A stretch of DNA of 64,000 bases from Thermococcus camini (GTDB taxonomy: Archaea; Methanobacteriota_B; Thermococci; Thermococcales; Thermococcaceae). Positions 1 to 10,742 of this stretch are shown piece after piece (the stretch's first letter is position 1; each line of letters opens with the position of its first letter). The stretch lies in contig NZ_LR881183.1 of NCBI RefSeq assembly GCF_904067545.1, positions 248,001-312,000 on the forward strand, written 5' to 3'. Below the pieces are notes generated by a model that worked only from the letters and a program-made list of their open reading frames with translations, was not told the DNA's origin and ran no database searches. The translations under genes and the position numbers were made by a program.

Positions 1-354
1 GCGGAGTTCGAAAACAAAGCCACTGTCGTCAAGTACCTCGCACCGAGGGGCTATCCAATGAACCCTGTTAAAGGCGTTAAGGTCGAGGTGGACGAGGAAG
101 CTATCGCCGAAACCGGGGCGAAGCTCTACTACGCGTCCATTGACGAGAACTTCACGCTCCTCGGCTCCCGCGCCATAGCGGTCGTTGGAATAGCCGAAAC
201 TCTGGAGGAAGCGGAGAGGATAGCGCAGAGCGCCATCGGCCACGTGAAGGGCGAGCTCTTCTACCGTAGGGACGTTGGGACGCGGAGAAGCGTGGAGAAG
301 AGAATACGCATCATGAAGGAGTTTGGAAAGGAGTTCGAGCCCAACGCTTGCTGA
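1..354 (+). CDS. purD: Phosphoribosylamine--glycine ligase, C-terminal part (gene starts before the window)
   Basis: PurD joins glycine to phosphoribosylamine in an ATP-dependent step of de novo IMP synthesis in the cytoplasm. Only the last 117 residues are in the window; the reading frame is open from base 1 and ends in TGA. The visible part has the PurD C-terminal pattern: ENKATVVKYLAPRGYP, then residues corresponding to the ATP-grasp C-lobe with ITSR-like LLGSRAIAVVG, and a helical end. The stop lies 10 bases before the start of the purP paralogue, so it is the upstream member of the purine operon. The N-terminus, start and ribosome binding site cannot be judged. Confidence 0.88.
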   Translation, partial: AEFENKATVVKYLAPRGYPMNPVKGVKVEVDEEAIAETGAKLYYASIDENFTLLGSRAIAVVGIAETLEEAERIAQSAIGHVKGELFYRRDVGTRRSVEKRIRIMKEFGKEFEPNAC

Positions 355-364
355 GGTGGTTGAG

Positions 365-1507
365 ATGATAAGCCGTGAGGAGATTTTGAGCGTTCTCGAA
401 AGCTATGATCCAGAGAAAATCACCGTTGGGGTAATCGGGAGCCACTCCGCGCTGGATATAGCAGATGGAGCAAAGGAGGAAGGCCTTCCCGTCCTGGTGG
501 TTGCCCAGCGAGGCAGGCACAGGACCTATGCGGAGTACTTCAGGCTTAGGAAGACGAAGGACAACCTCACCAAGGGCTTCATTGACGAGGTTCTTATCCT
601 AGAGAAGTTCGCCCAAATCATCGACGTTCAGGGGGAGCTGGTAAAGAGGAACGTCATCTTCGTGCCAAACCGCTCCTTCGTGGTCTACACGGGCATTGAC
701 AGGGTTGAGAACGACTTCAGAGTTCCTCTCTTCGGGAGCAGGGACCTCCTCAGGAGCGAGGAGAGGAGCGAGGAGAGGAGCTACTACTGGCTCCTTGAGA
801 GGGCCGGGCTCCCTTACCCTGAACCCGTTAAACCAGAAGAGATTGACGAGGTCGGTCTCGTCATCGTCAAGCTTCCCCATGCCAAGAAGAGGCTTGAGCG
901 CGGCTTCTTCACGGCTGCTTCCTACAGGGAGTTCCGTGAGAAGGCTGAAAAGCTCATCAAGCTCGGCGTAATCACCGGGGAAGACCTCGCCAAGGCCAGA
1001 ATCGAGCGCTACATCATCGGCCCGGTTTTCAACTTCGACTTCTTCTACTCCCCGATTGATGAAGAAATAGAACTCCTCGGTATAGACTGGCGCTTCGAGA
1101 CGAGTTTGGACGGCCACGTAAGGCTTCCCGCTTCCCAGCAGCTGACACTGCCGGAGCACCAGTTCGAGCCGGAATACACCGTAACCGGCCATGCCTCTTC
1201 AACCCTCAGGGAGTCCCTTCTCGAGAAGGTCTTCGATATGGCCGAGAGATACGTTAAGGCCACGCAGGAATACTATCCACCCGGAATCATCGGGCCCTTC
1301 ACGCTCCAGACGGCAGTGGATAAGGACCTAAACTTCTACATCTACGACGTGGCGCCGAGAACGGGCGGCGGAACCAACATCCACATGGCGGTGGGTCACC
1401 CCTACGGCAACGCCCTCTGGAGGAAGCCGATGAGCACAGGAAGGAGAATCGCCCTTGAGATTAAGCGCGCGGTTGAACTTGACGAGCTTGAGAAGGTAAT
1501 CACATGA
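365..1507 (+). CDS. PurP-family ATP-grasp paralogue (formate-dependent FAICAR synthetase-like), divergent ATP loop
   Basis: A 380-residue relative of PurP, which formylates AICAR with formate and ATP in archaeal purine synthesis. Start chosen at ATG 365, preceded by GAGGTGG with good spacing; an upstream in-frame ATG at 323 lies inside purD. It shares PurP landmarks: GSHSALDIADGAKEEG near the N-terminus (substrate-binding SHSAL pocket), a central ATP-grasp region, and a C-terminal RTGGGTN...STGRRIA segment. Compared with the second PurP at 7059, the glycine-rich loop [11 protein letters not shown] is replaced by LPHAKKRLERGFF, so ATP binding or the reaction may differ. It sits between purD and purS, which supports a purine role, possibly a later IMP step. 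A 12-base tandem repeat occurs at 754-781. Confidence 0.82.
   Translation: MISREEILSVLESYDPEKITVGVIGSHSALDIADGAKEEGLPVLVVAQRGRHRTYAEYFRLRKTKDNLTKGFIDEVLILEKFAQIIDVQGELVKRNVIFVPNRSFVVYTGIDRVENDFRVPLFGSRDLLRSEERSEERSYYWLLERAGLPYPEPVKPEEIDEVGLVIVKLPHAKKRLERGFFTAASYREFREKAEKLIKLGVITGEDLAKARIERYIIGPVFNFDFFYSPIDEEIELLGIDWRFETSLDGHVRLPASQQLTLPEHQFEPEYTVTGHASSTLRESLLEKVFDMAERYVKATQEYYPPGIIGPFTLQTAVDKDLNFYIYDVAPRTGGGTNIHMAVGHPYGNALWRKPMSTGRRIALEIKRAVELDELEKVIT
754..781 (+). repeat. 12-base in-frame tandem repeat in the purP paralogue
   Basis: The unit GAGCGAGGAGAG occurs twice in full at 754-765 and 766-777, followed by GAGC. It encodes RSEERSEERS in the PurP-like protein. The length keeps the reading frame, so gain or loss of a unit would change protein length by four residues. 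Confidence 0.8.
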
Positions 1508-1517
1508 GGTGGTGCCG

Positions 1518-1760
1518 ATGAAGTGGAGGGTTACCGTCATCGTTCGCCTCAGGGAGGGCCTCAACGACCCGGAAGGGAGGGTCATAGGAAACGCCCTCAG
1601 GAACCTCGGCTACGCGGTTGAAAACCTGCGAGTTCCCAAGTACTTTGAGTTTGAGCTGGAGAGCGAAGAGCCAGAGCAAGAGGTCGAGGAGATGTGCAGA
1701 AAGCTCCTCGCTAACCCGCTCATTCACAGCTGGGAGTACAGCATCGAGCCGGTGAGCTGA
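1518..1760 (+). CDS. purS: FGAM synthase subunit PurS
   Basis: The small structural subunit of formylglycinamidine ribonucleotide synthase, which bridges PurL and PurQ and helps channel ammonia. It has 80 residues, the usual size, with the PurS beta-alpha pattern: [20 protein letters not shown] at the start and a central [19 protein letters not shown] stretch. Start chosen at ATG 1518 because GAGGTGG at 1506-1512 lies five bases upstream; a GTG at 1509 in frame would overlap that site. It lies 10 bases after the PurP paralogue and is followed after one base by purQ, so the three are co-transcribed. Confidence 0.92.
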   Translation: MKWRVTVIVRLREGLNDPEGRVIGNALRNLGYAVENLRVPKYFEFELESEEPEQEVEEMCRKLLANPLIHSWEYSIEPVS

Positions 1761-1761
1761 G

Positions 1762-2433
1762 ATGGTTCGCTTTGCTGTGGTGGTGTTTCCGGGAACCAAC
1801 TGCGACTTCGAGACCGAGAGGGCCATAAGAAAGGCCGGTGCCGAGGCCGAGCGCGTCTGGTATAAAACAAGCCTCAAGGATTTCGACGGCGTGGTTTTGC
1901 CTGGCGGCTTCAGCTACGCTGACTACCTAAGGGCTGGAGCGATAGCGGCGAGACAGGAGATAATGGAAGAGGTTAAGGAGTTCGCCCGCGAGGGGAGACC
2001 CGTTCTCGGGATATGCAACGGCTTTCAAATCCTCACCGAGGCAGGTCTCCTTCCGGGAGCACTGAGGCCGAACAAAAATCCAAGGTTCCTCTGCAAATGG
2101 GTTCATCTCCGCGTTGAGGACACCCAAACGCCGTTCACTTCCCTCTACGAGCCCGGCGAGGTTATCAGGATGCCGATAGCCCACGCGGAGGGCAACTACT
2201 ACGTAGACGACCCCTCGAAGGTCAGAATTGTCTTCCAGTACAGCGACGAGAGAGGAAATATCACAGAAGAAGCAAACCCCAACGGCTCTTTGGCAAACAT
2301 AGCAGCTATAACTAACGAGAGGGGCAACGTCCTCGGAACAATGCCCCACCCTGAGAGAGCCAGCGACCGCTTTTTGGGCAGTGAGGACGGATTAAAGCTC
2401 TTCAGGAGCATGGTGGAGTGGGCGAGGAGATAG
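1762..2433 (+). CDS. purQ: FGAM synthase subunit PurQ (glutamine amidotransferase)
   Basis: Class I glutamine amidotransferase subunit that supplies ammonia to PurL. It has 223 residues. The nucleophile motif [10 protein letters not shown] carries the catalytic Cys, and MPHPERAS near the C-terminus carries the catalytic His and Glu. [10 protein letters not shown] at the N-terminus and [18 protein letters not shown] are PurQ signatures. Translation starts at ATG 1762, one base after purS, with GGTGAG inside the end of purS as ribosome binding site. A T-rich stretch directly after the stop suggests that the purD-purQ transcript ends here, although purL, the catalytic partner, lies 2.5 kb further on. 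Confidence 0.95.
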   Translation: MVRFAVVVFPGTNCDFETERAIRKAGAEAERVWYKTSLKDFDGVVLPGGFSYADYLRAGAIAARQEIMEEVKEFAREGRPVLGICNGFQILTEAGLLPGALRPNKNPRFLCKWVHLRVEDTQTPFTSLYEPGEVIRMPIAHAEGNYYVDDPSKVRIVFQYSDERGNITEEANPNGSLANIAAITNERGNVLGTMPHPERASDRFLGSEDGLKLFRSMVEWARR

Positions 2434-2450
2434 ATTTTTTATTTTCTATA
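2434..2450 (+). terminator. T-rich terminator after purQ
   Basis: Immediately after the purQ stop comes ATTTTTTATTTTCTATA. T-tracts without a required hairpin are the usual intrinsic terminators in Thermococcales, so this is the likely end of the purD-purP-purS-purQ transcript. Confidence 0.6.
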
Positions 2451-2508
2451 GATAATGTTCGACTTCGTCATTATTTTAAAGAGCAACAAAATTACGATTT
2501 TTAACAAA

Positions 2509-2521
2509 AACTTTATATATT
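2509..2521 (+). promoter_or_regulatory. TATA box for the secreted-protein gene at 2566
   Basis: ACTTTATATATTT is a strong archaeal TATA element. Transcription would begin near 2541, leaving a short leader that contains the GGGGGAT ribosome binding site before ATG 2566. An ATG at 2455 upstream of this element is therefore unlikely to be used. Confidence 0.7.
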
Positions 2522-2565
2522 TGGATACAGCAAAAGATGTGAAAGATTACCAGGGGGATCTCGTA

Positions 2566-3579
2566 ATGGGAGAGAAGATATTATGTTTAATGCTCGGATT
2601 GCTGGTGTTAGGGGTTATGTTCAGTATTGTGAATGCTACAAGTGACGTACAGAGGTATTCCAATGTAAGCCTTGATCGTACAGAGTTGGATTTGATACAA
2701 AAAGAGCAATTTGACCCAAAGATGAGGGAGTATTACAGAATTCTTAGGCTCATGGAGTTGAATGGCATCAACACTGAAGACTTTCTCTTAATGCTGGAGA
2801 AAAGAATTAGAAAAACTCACGAGCAGATAACTACAGATGAAGCAATAACCTTAGCCAAGCAGTATTATCAACAAAAAACAGGCAGAAGATTCGATTATCG
2901 TATTTTGAAGATTCTCGAAATAGGCGAATCCCTTAAACCCATGGGTTCAACAGAAGTTGATACGATTTATGACATTTACAATCCTCCCACGAAAATATAT
3001 GTTCAAACACGTACTAAATTAAAATTTGATATCTTAGACGCTCAATATGTGGGGATGGCAACGTACGTCCACATAAAGCCTCAGTTTCAAAGTCTCCATG
3101 GATACAAGGCGCATTATGACTACACCTGGCAGAGTTATTATAGTCCAGAAGACGAAAAGAACTGGGTCATTAATGATCTGAAAAAGAAATACGGAATCCA
3201 AGAATACATGATAGAGAAGGTGCACATAAAATACTTTATCAATGCTAAAGCCAGAAAAGTGTATTATGAAGGACTAACTGTGGGGGTTAGTATGGGCACT
3301 ACAATAGCGGGATACGTTGAATATAATTACAGCTGGATTGAACTGTGGAGTGAGGCTAATTATTACCCTGACTCAAAAACTTGGAGCAATGTAGGATATC
3401 CCAACGATTGGGAAGGAGGGGTAGAGAAAATTAGAAATAACATGGAGGTACATACAAGCGCTGGATATGCAATGGTGGGTTATACTCCATATCCAGCATT
3501 TTCTTATAGAGAATTCGGAGCTGGTTCTGAGACACATATACCTCTGAAAATTTATTCCAGCATATGGCATCAGCAGTAA
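2566..3579 (+). CDS. Secreted protein of unknown function, AT-rich gene
   Basis: A 337-residue protein with an N-terminal signal sequence (MGEKILCLMLGLLVLGVMF, cleavage likely after NAT). I do not recognise a family. After the signal there is a charged helical region (about residues 30-110), then a beta-rich, Tyr/Trp-rich part containing TYVHIKPQFQSLHGYKAHYD and repeated Y/W residues, ending in SIWHQQ. Start 2566 is favoured by the TATA box at 2509 and a ribosome binding site at 2551-2558; the longer frame from 2455 lacks both. The gene is visibly AT-richer than the purine genes on both sides and uses more A/T-ending codons, which suggests recent acquisition. It is followed after 18 bases by another secreted protein. 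Confidence 0.75.
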   Translation: MGEKILCLMLGLLVLGVMFSIVNATSDVQRYSNVSLDRTELDLIQKEQFDPKMREYYRILRLMELNGINTEDFLLMLEKRIRKTHEQITTDEAITLAKQYYQQKTGRRFDYRILKILEIGESLKPMGSTEVDTIYDIYNPPTKIYVQTRTKLKFDILDAQYVGMATYVHIKPQFQSLHGYKAHYDYTWQSYYSPEDEKNWVINDLKKKYGIQEYMIEKVHIKYFINAKARKVYYEGLTVGVSMGTTIAGYVEYNYSWIELWSEANYYPDSKTWSNVGYPNDWEGGVEKIRNNMEVHTSAGYAMVGYTPYPAFSYREFGAGSETHIPLKIYSSIWHQQ

Positions 3580-3597
3580 ATTCATAGGTGAGGTATG

Positions 3598-4806
3598 ATG
3601 AAAAAAAAGTACTTGATGCTTTTATTTTTACCTTCTATCCTTATACTTGCATTGTGGCCTGTCAGCACACCTACACCTAACACGGAGCATTATGAGGGAT
3701 ACACTCTCATAGCCTATCCCTTCTCGAAGATCGATGACGTTGAGGTATCTCCCGGCGGTATAATTGTGCGTTCGGGCGGAAGTACATACCTAATAAGAAG
3801 AGGGTATGTTAAGGGGTATCGCACTGGACACGAGAAAATACTCGGAAACGTTGGGGATTATCTAGTAACCTATTTGAATTACAAAGTCCATCTAAAGCGC
3901 TCCAATGGCATCATACTAAACGATAAATGGTCCAAATCGGTGAAGTTGGGCAGTTCCGTGGCCGTAGGGAATGATTTTGTTGTTACTGCAGAACATGATG
4001 ACAGGGATCTCAAAGTTGATGTCCTCTTTTACTTCCCCGAGAACGGTGAAACCAAAAAATACTCCTTCAAGAGCGATCGGAGGGGTACGACTCCCAGGGT
4101 GGTGGCGGCCGGCGAATATGCAGTTGTCAGTGTACCCTACACCTGGAGGCTCTACTACTTCAAAGGGGGCGAACTCCTTTGGCAAGGCTCTCTTCCGGTG
4201 GAGTGTGGTTACGAGGAGTATCCGGTTTTCTCGCTTCACATTGAAGAAAACGGGGCCGGCTATGTCATCTCAAGCGAGGGCAAAGCGTTCGTGTACTTTA
4301 ATGAGAGCGGTTTTAGAAGCGTGGAAATTAACGAGAGATACTGCCTGCGATTTTCTGATGAGGAGAAGAATATAACGGTGATAAACACGGTGGAAGTTTT
4401 TAATGGTTGTTTTGCTGCCCTTGTATTGTACAGGAGTCTGGAGGGGGGTCTGTACTTTTACAACGCGAGCAACGTGCATCACATTGAAAACTACACGTTC
4501 AAAGCTGGGCCTACTTTTAATTTTGTGGTCTCCTCAAAGTACCTCTTAGCCATTTACAAGGATCATGTATCGATTTTTAACTGCAGCGGTGAAGTGATGA
4601 GGATTGATGGAAGGTACGATGAGGTGTATTCCCTGGACGAAGATTTCGTCTTGGTGAGCTATAACGGGAATGAGACCTCGTTTTACCTGCCCTTCGCGAA
4701 TAAAACCCTCAAGCTCGGCTCATTTAAGGTGGTTGGGTCTCATAACTGGGATATAGTTGGGGTAAGGGGAAGCGAGCTCGTTGTCATGAAGATAGAGAAT
4801 CCCTAA
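3598..4806 (+). CDS. Secreted beta-propeller-like protein of unknown function
   Basis: A 402-residue protein with an N-terminal hydrophobic signal (YLMLLFLPSILILALWPV) and a body of short beta-strand repeats separated by polar turns, suggestive of a beta-propeller (for example GNVGDYLVTY, GNDFVVTAEH, GEYAVVSVPY and the last blade WDIVGVRGSELVVM at about 40-50-residue spacing). No family is recognised. Two adjacent ATGs exist at 3595 and 3598; GGTGAGG at 3587-3593 is better spaced from 3598. It is probably co-transcribed with the preceding secreted-protein gene. The 5' part is AT-rich; the middle approaches the composition of the surrounding genome. A lipoprotein at 53694-54815 has the same general build. 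Confidence 0.72.
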   Translation: MKKKYLMLLFLPSILILALWPVSTPTPNTEHYEGYTLIAYPFSKIDDVEVSPGGIIVRSGGSTYLIRRGYVKGYRTGHEKILGNVGDYLVTYLNYKVHLKRSNGIILNDKWSKSVKLGSSVAVGNDFVVTAEHDDRDLKVDVLFYFPENGETKKYSFKSDRRGTTPRVVAAGEYAVVSVPYTWRLYYFKGGELLWQGSLPVECGYEEYPVFSLHIEENGAGYVISSEGKAFVYFNESGFRSVEINERYCLRFSDEEKNITVINTVEVFNGCFAALVLYRSLEGGLYFYNASNVHHIENYTFKAGPTFNFVVSSKYLLAIYKDHVSIFNCSGEVMRIDGRYDEVYSLDEDFVLVSYNGNETSFYLPFANKTLKLGSFKVVGSHNWDIVGVRGSELVVMKIENP

Positions 4807-4865
4807 TCTTCGCTGTCACTAAGAAACGCTGGGTGATTTTTGTTTGCCATTTTTCTGTCAAAATA

Positions 4866-4878
4866 AACCTTAAAAACA
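4866..4878 (+). promoter_or_regulatory. TATA-like promoter for purL
   Basis: AACCTTAAAAACA lies about 50 bases before the purL ATG, giving a predicted start near 4898 and a short leader that carries GGAGGG. This implies that purL and the second purP are transcribed separately from purD-purQ. Confidence 0.5.
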
Positions 4879-4920
4879 AAACTTTTTTACACTAATTCGT
4901 CAATTAATGGAGGGTTCACG

Positions 4921-8054
<3,134 letters not shown>

Positions 8055-8079
8055 AACTGTCTAATTCCCGCTCGGATAG

Positions 8080-8090
8080 GTTTATAAATT
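8080..8090 (+). promoter_or_regulatory. TATA box for the GMP synthetase gene
   Basis: GTTTATAAATT places the transcription start near 8110. The in-frame ATG at 8100 would lie before that point, which supports ATG 8124 as the real start of the next gene. Confidence 0.65.
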
Positions 8091-8123
8091 GACGTCCGAA
8101 TGGTTGGCAAAAAGGTGGTGCTC

Positions 8124-9047
8124 ATGTGGGAGAGGTTCATCGAGGAGAAGGTTGAGGAGATTAGGGAAACGGTCGGCGATAGTAGGGCAATAATAGCGCT
8201 CAGCGGTGGCGTTGACAGCTCGACGGCTGCAATACTCGCCCACAAAGCGATAGGCGATAAGCTCCACGCGGTTTTCGTGAACACAGGCTTCATGAGGAAG
8301 GGCGAACCTAAATTTGTTGTCAAAACATTCCGAGACGAGTTCGGCCTTAACCTGCACTACGTCGATGCCGGTGAGAGGTTCTTCAGTGAGCTTAAGGGCG
8401 TCACCGATCCCGAGGAGAAGAGGAAGATAATCGGCAGGGTCTTCATCGAGGTGTTTGAGGAAATCGCGAGGGAAATTAACGCTGATTCCCTAATCCAGGG
8501 AACGATAGCCCCGGACTGGATCGAGAGCAAGGGCAAAATCAAGAGCCACCACAACGTTGGAGGACTGCCCGAGAGACTCAACCTCAAGCTCATCGAGCCC
8601 CTCAGAGACCTCTACAAGGACGAGGTAAGGGAATTAGCCAAAGAACTCGGTTTACCTGATAAGATATACAGCAGAATGCCCTTCCCAGGGCCCGGTTTGG
8701 CAGTTAGGGTTCTCGGTGAGGTGACACCCAAGAGGATAGCGATAGTCAGGGAGGCGAACGCGATAGTCGAGGAGGAAATCGAGAAGGCCGGACTTAAGCC
8801 GTGGCAGGCCTTCGCCGTCCTGCTCGGGGTTAAGACCGTTGGTGTCCAGGGCGACATAAGGGCCTACAAGGAAACAATAGCAGTTCGCGTCGTTGAGAGC
8901 CTCGACGGAATGACCGCCAATGCCATGAACGTCCCCTTCGAGGTCCTCCAGAGGATAGCCTTCAGGATAACGAGTGAGATACCCGAGGTCGGAAGGGTGC
9001 TTTACGACGTCACCAACAAACCGCCGGCGACGATAGAGTTCGAGTGA
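8124..9047 (+). CDS. guaAB: GMP synthetase ATP-pyrophosphatase subunit (subunit B)
   Basis: Adenylates XMP and aminates it to GMP, using ammonia from the separate glutaminase subunit at 9738. It has 307 residues from ATG 8124 (GGTGG upstream; promoter position excludes 8100). The P-loop [12 protein letters not shown] is the N-type ATP pyrophosphatase signature. [12 protein letters not shown] and [13 protein letters not shown] are GuaA motifs, and the C-terminal dimerisation domain ends [10 protein letters not shown] as in other archaeal subunits. Archaea commonly split GuaA into two proteins. Here a vapBC toxin-antitoxin pair lies between the genes for the two halves. Confidence 0.96.
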   Translation: MWERFIEEKVEEIRETVGDSRAIIALSGGVDSSTAAILAHKAIGDKLHAVFVNTGFMRKGEPKFVVKTFRDEFGLNLHYVDAGERFFSELKGVTDPEEKRKIIGRVFIEVFEEIAREINADSLIQGTIAPDWIESKGKIKSHHNVGGLPERLNLKLIEPLRDLYKDEVRELAKELGLPDKIYSRMPFPGPGLAVRVLGEVTPKRIAIVREANAIVEEEIEKAGLKPWQAFAVLLGVKTVGVQGDIRAYKETIAVRVVESLDGMTANAMNVPFEVLQRIAFRITSEIPEVGRVLYDVTNKPPATIEFE

Positions 9048-9088
9048 AAGCTTATTTACCTTCACTTCCAATTTTACCCGGTGAGATC

Positions 9089-9298
9089 ATGGGAGAAATT
9101 ATCGAAGTGATTTACGAAAACGGCGTGCTGAGACCCCTCAAGCCCCTCAAGCTGAAGGAGGGCCAGAGGCTCAGGGTGAGGGTTTACAGCGATGACTTCC
9201 TCAAACTGGCAAGGGAGATGAGACGGGAAGTAACACCTGAGAAGTTCAGGGAGGATCCAACAGACTACCTGCTCCGCCTGCGGGAGGAGGAAACATGA
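9089..9298 (+). CDS. vapB: DUF104-type antitoxin (VapB-like)
   Basis: A 69-residue protein of the DUF104/AF2212-like antitoxin family: [19 protein letters not shown] followed by EGQRLRVRV is the AbrB-like beta fold that binds DNA as a dimer, and the charged C-terminal tail ([15 protein letters not shown]) would wrap the PIN toxin. Start chosen at ATG 9089 after GGTGAGATC; the upstream ATG at 9044 overlaps the end of the GMP synthetase gene and adds residues not seen in the family. The stop overlaps the toxin ATG by four bases, as is usual for vapBC pairs, which normally repress their own promoter. Confidence 0.88.
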   Translation: MGEIIEVIYENGVLRPLKPLKLKEGQRLRVRVYSDDFLKLAREMRREVTPEKFREDPTDYLLRLREEET

Positions 9299-9741
9299 GG
9301 GTTGTCATTGACACTTCAGTTGTTTTCCACTTGTTCTCGGATTTTTACCCCAAGCGAACTGAAATTGCCGAAAGGGTTATCGAGAACGCCCAGCTTGGGG
9401 TGATTGAACTCTATGCTCCAAGGCTCGGCGGGGTTGAGTTCACGGCCGTTCTGTCCAGGTATTTTGACCGAAAATCCGTTGAGAGGGCTTTAGGCCACTA
9501 CTCGGAAATTGTTATCTGGGTCCCCGAGGAGCTGATAATGGAGGATTTAAAGGAGGTGGCCTTTCAGACGCATCACAAGGCGTCTGACATATACTTCATC
9601 GCAACTGCCCGTTACCTTGATGCGGTTTTGATAACCAACGATAGAAAGATGTCTGACCTGGCCAAGTCCCTCGGTCTGAGGGCCTTCTATCTGGTTGAGG
9701 AGTATGGTGAGTTCTTCAAACTCCTGGAGGTGGATGAATGA
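9295..9741 (+). CDS. vapC: PIN-domain RNase toxin (VapC-like)
   Basis: A 148-residue PIN-domain endoribonuclease, probably the toxin partner of the preceding antitoxin. Acidic metal-binding residues expected for PIN are visible: [12 protein letters not shown] (Asp near residue 6), [11 protein letters not shown] (Glu), [11 protein letters not shown] (Asp) and VLITNDRKM (Asp). All are intact, so activity is likely. The gene overlaps the antitoxin stop at its start and the downstream glutaminase subunit ATG at its end (bases 9738-9741). The toxin pair is therefore translationally linked into the GMP synthetase operon. Confidence 0.9.
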   Translation: MRVVIDTSVVFHLFSDFYPKRTEIAERVIENAQLGVIELYAPRLGGVEFTAVLSRYFDRKSVERALGHYSEIVIWVPEELIMEDLKEVAFQTHHKASDIYFIATARYLDAVLITNDRKMSDLAKSLGLRAFYLVEEYGEFFKLLEVDE

Positions 9742-10304
9742 TAGTTATAATGGACAACGGGGGTCAATACGTCCACAGGATTTGGAGGACTTTAAAATAC
9801 CTCGGCGTTGAGGCCAAGATAATCCCCAACACGACGCCGCTTGAGGATATAAAGGCGATGAGGCCGAAGGGCATCATCTTCTCTGGCGGTCCGGACATCG
9901 AGAAGACCGGCAACTGCTCCGCTATCTTGGAGCACTACGACGAGTTCAACGTTCCAATCCTTGGCATCTGCCTCGGTCACCAGCTCATAGCGAGGCACTT
10001 CGGCGGAAAGGTCGGAAGGGGCGAAAAGGCCGAGTACAGCCTCGTTGAGGTGGAGATACTGGAGGAAAACGACATCTTCCGCGGGCTTCCGAAGAGGCTC
10101 AAGGTCTGGGAGAGTCACATGGACGAGGTGAAGGAGTTGCCACCTAACTTTAAGCTCCTCGCGAGGAGTGAGACCTGCCCGGTCGAGGCCATGAAACACG
10201 AGAGCCTGCCGATATACGGCGTTCAGTTCCATCCAGAGGTCGCTCACACGGAGAGGGGGGCGGATATATACCGCAACTTCGCAAGGCTCTGCGGAGAGTT
10301 CTAG
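9738..10304 (+). CDS. guaAA: GMP synthetase glutamine amidotransferase subunit (subunit A)
   Basis: Class I glutaminase that hydrolyses glutamine and passes ammonia to the ATP-pyrophosphatase subunit encoded at 8124. It has 188 residues. [12 protein letters not shown] holds the catalytic Cys, and [12 protein letters not shown] the catalytic His/Glu pair. [13 protein letters not shown] and [12 protein letters not shown] are typical of the archaeal separate GuaA glutaminase. Its ATG overlaps the vapC stop by four bases, so expression depends on transcription and translation through the toxin-antitoxin genes unless an internal promoter exists; none is obvious. Confidence 0.96.
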   Translation: MIVIMDNGGQYVHRIWRTLKYLGVEAKIIPNTTPLEDIKAMRPKGIIFSGGPDIEKTGNCSAILEHYDEFNVPILGICLGHQLIARHFGGKVGRGEKAEYSLVEVEILEENDIFRGLPKRLKVWESHMDEVKELPPNFKLLARSETCPVEAMKHESLPIYGVQFHPEVAHTERGADIYRNFARLCGEF

Positions 10305-10427
10305 TCAGCTATTCGGTCCTCTCCTCATCTTTTATCGGCAACGGGTTTACTCATCATAGCTCGCTCATTGCTTTCGGGCAATCTTGAAAATCCCTGCCTG
10401 TTACGTTCCAGGATTGCAAATTAGAAA

Positions 10428-10440
10428 ACTTTTTAAAGTT
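10428..10440 (+). promoter_or_regulatory. TATA box for the small gene at 10467
   Basis: ACTTTTTAAAGTT lies about 32 bases before the TTG start at 10467 and predicts a start near 10459, just before the GGTGAT ribosome binding site. The rest of the 160-base gap after the GMP synthetase gene shows nothing recognisable. Confidence 0.6.
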
Positions 10441-10466
10441 TAGTTCTTACTATCTTTGGTGATAGC

Positions 10467-10742
10467 TTGGGGCACACGGTCTACTACGTCACCAGGATTG
10501 ATAGGTGGGAGGAGTTCAGGGGGTTCCTGGGGAAGATCTGCGAAGGGCTTGGCTTCCGTCTTGTTGGGGGAGATGACTACGTTCTAATCCTTCCTGAATG
10601 CTACGGTGTCGAGCCCCTGAAGATAAAGAAGAACGGCGAGGGATTTGTCAAGACGAACCTCATTGAGCCCTGTCACTCGATATATCTACTCGTGCTTCAC
10701 TCGGCTTCTTCCTTTGGTTCGGTTGAGGTCTGGGAGGACTGA
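10467..10742 (+). CDS. Small protein of unknown function, TTG start
   Basis: A 91-residue soluble protein that I do not recognise. It begins at TTG 10467 with GGTGAT six bases upstream and a TATA box in the right place, so the start is well supported although unusual. The sequence has a basic/aromatic N-terminus (HTVYYVTRIDRWEEFRGFL), a central beta region with GGDDYVLILPECYG, and an end rich in hydrophobics (SIYLLVLHSASSF). Two conserved-looking Cys residues (in KICEGLG and LPECYG) plus a third in EPCHS could bind metal, which is only a guess. Its 3' end overlaps the convergent membrane-protein gene by 46 bases. Confidence 0.62.
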   Translation: MGHTVYYVTRIDRWEEFRGFLGKICEGLGFRLVGGDDYVLILPECYGVEPLKIKKNGEGFVKTNLIEPCHSIYLLVLHSASSFGSVEVWED

